This document shows, in pieces, positions 13,343 to 15,945 of a DNA stretch of 15,945 bases (position 1 is its first letter; every line of letters begins with the position of its first letter). The notes below the pieces were generated by a model that was not told the DNA's origin, searched no databases, and saw only the letters and a list, made by a program, of their open reading frames with translations. The DNA comes from Hyphomicrobiaceae bacterium (lineage in GTDB: Bacteria > Pseudomonadota > Alphaproteobacteria > Rhizobiales > Hyphomicrobiaceae): assembly GCA_020442225.1 (NCBI GenBank), contig JAGRKR010000085.1, forward strand, positions 1 to 15,945. The letters are read 5' to 3'. The translations under genes and the position numbers were made by a program.

Positions 13343-14746
13343 TCAGCTCTTCACTCCGGCCTCCGCGAGAATGGCCTGCACGCGCGCGCGCTGCTCGTCG
13401 GAAATGACGAGCCGTTCCGCGAAGTCCTTGCCGACCGGACGCGTCGCATCGATCCCCATCTTCGTGACCGTGAAGGTCTCCGGGTCGGAGGTGGGGTCGA
13501 GGATGGCGCCCTTGCAGCCGGGGATCAGCACGATGTCGCGTTCCGGGCGAACGCGCGTCGCCACGGCCCACATCACGTCGGACATGTCGAAGATGTCGAC
13601 GTCCTCGTCCACGACGATCACGTGCTTGGTGTAGAACTCGGTGCCGAGGGCGGCCATGATGGCCTGCTGCGGCTCGCCCTGGGCGGTCTTGCGCATCTTC
13701 ACGAAGGCCATGAAGGCGCCGCAGGTCTTGTGCGGCACGTGCACGGAGATGACGTTCGGCAGATTGCGGCGCAGCGTATTCAGGATTTCGCCCTCGCGCG
13801 TGATGCACGAGACCAGGATGTGGTCCTGCGACATGCCCGAAACCACGGAGTGGTACATGGCGTCGCGACGCATGCGGACGCGCTTGGCGACGAACACGTT
13901 CTGCGTCGAGCGATACGATGCATAGCCGGTGAACTCGCTGAAGGGGCCTTCGGGCTCTTTCACGTCCGGCAGGATCTCGCCCTCGATGATGATCTCGGCT
14001 CCGGCAGGAACCTCGAGATCGGACGTCCCGCACTTCGCCAGCTTGTACGGCTCGCCGAACAGGCCACCGATGATCTCGAACTTCCGCACGTTGGGCGGAT
14101 AGGCGTAGACCATCGAGCCCATGTAGTGCAGCGGATGAATGCCGAGCGTGATCGCGGCCGGCAGAGCCTCGCCGCGCTCCTCGGCGCGCCTGTGGAACTC
14201 CCACATGCGCCGGCGGGAGTGGAGCGACACGCCGAGCCGGTTGCGGCCCTTCAGCATGAGGCGATGAAAGCCCGTCGTGTCGACGCCGGTTACGGGGTCG
14301 CGCGCGGCGATCTGGCCGGCGGTGATGTAGGGGGCGGCATCGACGGAGAAATGCAGCGGGATCGGCAGGCGCGTGAGATCGACATCCTCGCCCTCGATGA
14401 CGACCTCTTGCCAGGGAGCTTCAGACACGAGTTCGCAGGGGATGTAGCGCTGCACGCGATCCCGGAAGGCGCTCGGCAGCTCTTCCGGCGTGGTGTCGAG
14501 GCAGGCGGCGAGCAACTTGCGATTGCCGGCGATGTTGGTCACGACCGGCATCGTGTGGCCTTCGATGTTCTCGTAGACCACGACGGGGCTTTTTCCCATG
14601 CGCTCCAGCTCGAAGACGAGCGAGGTCATGTCGAGCTCGGTGCGTACCGGCTGGCGAATTCGCAGCAGTTCATCAGGAAAGGATCTCTCCACCATCTTGA
14701 GGAAACCGCGCAAGCCTTGCGCGTCGAGGGTGGTGCTCTCGCTCAT
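13343..14746 (-). CDS. UbiD-family prenylated-FMN (de)carboxylase
   Basis: The 467-residue protein matches UbiD enzymes, which decarboxylate or carboxylate unsaturated and aromatic acids using prenylated FMN. Catalytic residues are visible: Arg162 in TTGFHRLM, and Glu266 and Glu271 in EPEGPFSEFTGY at 264-275, corresponding to the Arg-Glu-Glu triad. Glu224 in KFEIIGGLFGEPY suits the metal site. The two other canonical metal ligands differ: where Asn is expected five residues before Arg162 there is Thr157, and the His after GKNKL is Arg178 here, although His176 is two residues away. The flanking LGVSLHSRRRMWEFHRRAEE suggests a distinct subfamily. It is the first gene of the minus-strand operon with TAXI-TRAP transport and an amidohydrolase; ubiX for the cofactor is nearby. 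The ribosome-binding site GGGGACGG is modest. Confidence 0.95.
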   Translation of the reverse strand: MSESTTLDAQGLRGFLKMVERSFPDELLRIRQPVRTELDMTSLVFELERMGKSPVVVYENIEGHTMPVVTNIAGNRKLLAACLDTTPEELPSAFRDRVQRYIPCELVSEAPWQEVVIEGEDVDLTRLPIPLHFSVDAAPYITAGQIAARDPVTGVDTTGFHRLMLKGRNRLGVSLHSRRRMWEFHRRAEERGEALPAAITLGIHPLHYMGSMVYAYPPNVRKFEIIGGLFGEPYKLAKCGTSDLEVPAGAEIIIEGEILPDVKEPEGPFSEFTGYASYRSTQNVFVAKRVRMRRDAMYHSVVSGMSQDHILVSCITREGEILNTLRRNLPNVISVHVPHKTCGAFMAFVKMRKTAQGEPQQAIMAALGTEFYTKHVIVVDEDVDIFDMSDVMWAVATRVRPERDIVLIPGCKGAILDPTSDPETFTVTKMGIDATRPVGKDFAERLVISDEQRARVQAILAEAGVKS

Positions 14747-14768
14747 CGTCGTGCCGTCCCCATCCGAA

Positions 14769-14778
14769 ACTGATCAGT
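14769..14778. promoter_or_regulatory. 10-bp palindrome, candidate operator of the UbiD operon
   Basis: ACTGATCAGT is a perfect 10-base palindrome 22 bases upstream of the UbiD start codon and directly downstream of a candidate -10 box, a place where a bound repressor would block initiation. Its form is like short GntR-type operators, but no regulator gene is in the window. Confidence 0.3.
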
Positions 14779-14779
14779 A

Positions 14780-14807
14780 ACGATAGCACGGGAGCGGAAT
14801 GCCGCAA
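14780..14807 (-). promoter_or_regulatory. Candidate sigma70-type promoter of the UbiD operon
   Basis: On the minus strand TTGCGG (14807-14802) and TATCGT (14785-14780) are spaced by 16 bases, three and four matches to the -35 and -10 consensus. Transcription would start near 14773, leaving a leader of about 26 bases before the UbiD ATG. The match is modest. Confidence 0.3.
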
Positions 14808-14934
14808 CCGACCTATCTTAGAGCCCGGCAGGACTGCGACGGCCACACCAACGCAATCTTAAGCGATCCTCAGCATCATGACGGGTCAAGTCTCGAGGGG
14901 GCGGGGTTCGAGGCTGCCGCGAGGAGAAGTGCGT

Positions 14935-15852
14935 ATGGGTACGGCAACGGTGCTGGGCTACGAGATGGCTTCACGGGCCAAGATGGTCCGAGCCGGGGCA
15001 CTGGTCGTCGCATTCGCCATCATCATCCTCGGTGGCGCGGTCGCTGCCTTCACGGGACCCGAGGTCTACCGCCACTACATATTCGAGCAGGCGGTCGGGC
15101 GCGTCACCGCGATCAGGGAGATGTGCCACTATCAAATCAAGCGTCTCAGCAAACGCGGTCCCGCGCAGGTCACGGGGCTGATCGATTGCAGGACGGCCTA
15201 CCGGGAAGCCGCGCGCATCGACCATGCACTGGGCGAGGTGAAGCACATCTCGATCGTGAGCGTCGACTACAGGATTCGCAGCGGAATCGAGATCAGCTCC
15301 GCCTTCGATGTGCCCTCGGAGGCCGCGATGGACCTTGCCGTCGGCCGAGCCGTCCGCATCAACTACGATCCCAGGCAACCGGACCGCGTCCATCGGCGCG
15401 CCGGCAATCCCTTCGCTCTGACGCACGAGGCGCGCTTCCGGGGAGCGCCCTCCGCGACGCTCGATGAGCGACGTCAAAGCCCTCCGGCAGCGCCTCCGGG
15501 CGTCGCACCCGCAGTGCCGTCGAGCCAATTGCCGCCAGAGCCAACCGCTGTGCCGGCAGTGAGACCGGAAAGCGCTCCGATGGCCGCTCCAGAGCGGAAC
15601 AGGCGCAGGTCGGAGACTCCCGAGATCATCAGGACGATCTCCTGGTACATCGCCTGGGGCGTGATCGCCGGCATGGCCTACGCGATCTTCTGGATCCTGC
15701 GCTTCATCTGGCGGCTCGTGCGCCGCGGGCTCGGCAGGGCGACGCCGGCCGAGCCGGTTCCACCGAGACAGAGTGCGGCACGATCGCCAGCTGTGGCAGC
15801 GCGCATCGCGACCGCGACGCGGGCAGCTCGTGCGAGACCCCAGAATCGGTGA
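14935..15852 (+). CDS. Two-helix membrane protein of unknown function, DUF3592-like middle
   Basis: The 305-residue protein has a membrane helix at about 19-40, a soluble domain at about 42-165, a proline/alanine-rich linker at about 181-222, a second membrane helix at about 233-263 followed by RRG, and a basic alanine-rich tail. The soluble part (VGRVTAIREMCHY at 54-66, then HISIVSVDYRIRSG and VRINYDPRQPDRVH) resembles the DUF3592 pattern of a small beta domain, including the YDPxxP turn; two cysteines (64 and 85) could pair. ATG 14935 is chosen because GAGGAG is eight bases upstream; an in-frame ATG at 14878 has no such site. It diverges from the UbiD operon. Function is unknown and I see no link to the operon. 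Confidence 0.75.
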   Translation: MGTATVLGYEMASRAKMVRAGALVVAFAIIILGGAVAAFTGPEVYRHYIFEQAVGRVTAIREMCHYQIKRLSKRGPAQVTGLIDCRTAYREAARIDHALGEVKHISIVSVDYRIRSGIEISSAFDVPSEAAMDLAVGRAVRINYDPRQPDRVHRRAGNPFALTHEARFRGAPSATLDERRQSPPAAPPGVAPAVPSSQLPPEPTAVPAVRPESAPMAAPERNRRRSETPEIIRTISWYIAWGVIAGMAYAIFWILRFIWRLVRRGLGRATPAEPVPPRQSAARSPAVAARIATATRAARARPQNR

Positions 15853-15945
15853 GGTTCTGGCGGTCGGCGCCACCATCCCGCTGGAGCCGACGACAAGTGA
15901 ACCGGCCGCCGCAGAGTTCGACGCGCGCGGCATCGGCTGGAAAAC
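15830..15945 (+). CDS. Possible 5' fragment of a further gene at the right edge
   Basis: A frame starting at the GTG at 15830, overlapping the previous gene by 23 bases, is open to the window end. About 25 of its last 31 codons end in G or C, higher than the first and second positions, as in real genes here. It reads VRDPRIGEVLAVG at the start. There is no convincing ribosome-binding site, and the fragment is too short to identify, so it may be spurious. Confidence 0.2.
   Translation, partial: MRDPRIGEVLAVGATIPLEPTTSEPAAAEFDARGIGWK

Noticed and set aside
13298..14773. Plus-strand frame of 491 residues opposite the UbiD gene
   Set aside because: It is the antisense shadow of a protein with unmistakable UbiD motifs and has no recognisable domain of its own.
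14971..15933. Minus-strand frame of 320 residues opposite the two-helix protein
   Set aside because: It has Arg/Ser-rich low-pattern sequence, no ribosome-binding site and no domain; the plus strand has a good ribosome-binding site and two membrane helices.

Overview
This is a GC-rich stretch of bacterial chromosome with compact, mostly single-copy metabolic genes. Gene content and protein style (a small four-cysteine secreted protein of a type common in rhizobia and relatives, TAXI-type TRAP transport, NspC-type polyamine synthesis) suggest an alphaproteobacterium, probably of the Hyphomicrobiales. That placement is inferred from recognition, not from a search. I see no rRNA, tRNA, CRISPR array, insertion sequence or phage gene.

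Left part (1-4700). A CorA-type metal transporter runs off the left edge on the minus strand. Divergent from it is a two-gene plus-strand unit: a DUF924 protein and a D-hexose-6-phosphate mutarotase-like protein. A polytopic membrane protein of unknown function with a cysteine-rich loop faces it. Next come two small exported proteins, convergent across a strong hairpin.

Middle (4700-8600). A 396-base stretch without a large gene holds a compact candidate small gene: a ribosome-binding site that exactly complements 15 bases of the usual 16S rRNA 3' tail, a 26-codon ORF, a nested hairpin and a terminator-like hairpin. It lies just upstream of a luciferase-like monooxygenase. On the minus strand follow nspC (carboxynorspermidine/carboxyspermidine decarboxylase) and an NTF2/SnoaL-like small protein. 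Divergent from nspC is ubiX, the flavin prenyltransferase.

Right part (8600-15945). The most notable region is a minus-strand four-gene cluster read from 14746 down to 8649: a UbiD-family decarboxylase, a TAXI solute-binding protein, a fused TRAP permease, and a Trz/Atz-like amidohydrolase. With the convergent ubiX at its end it looks like a self-contained module. The binding protein and permease import an organic acid, the amidohydrolase cleaves a ring or amide C-N bond, and UbiD, using prenylated FMN made by UbiX, removes or adds a carboxyl group. The substrate cannot be read from sequence. The UbiD protein keeps the catalytic Arg-Glu-Glu but appears to lack two of three canonical metal-ligand residues. 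Tandem hairpins sit between the binding-protein and permease genes, where mRNA processing often sets their ratio. A candidate promoter with an overlapping 10-bp palindrome precedes the UbiD gene. Divergent from it is a two-helix membrane protein of unknown function, and a possible further gene starts at the right edge.
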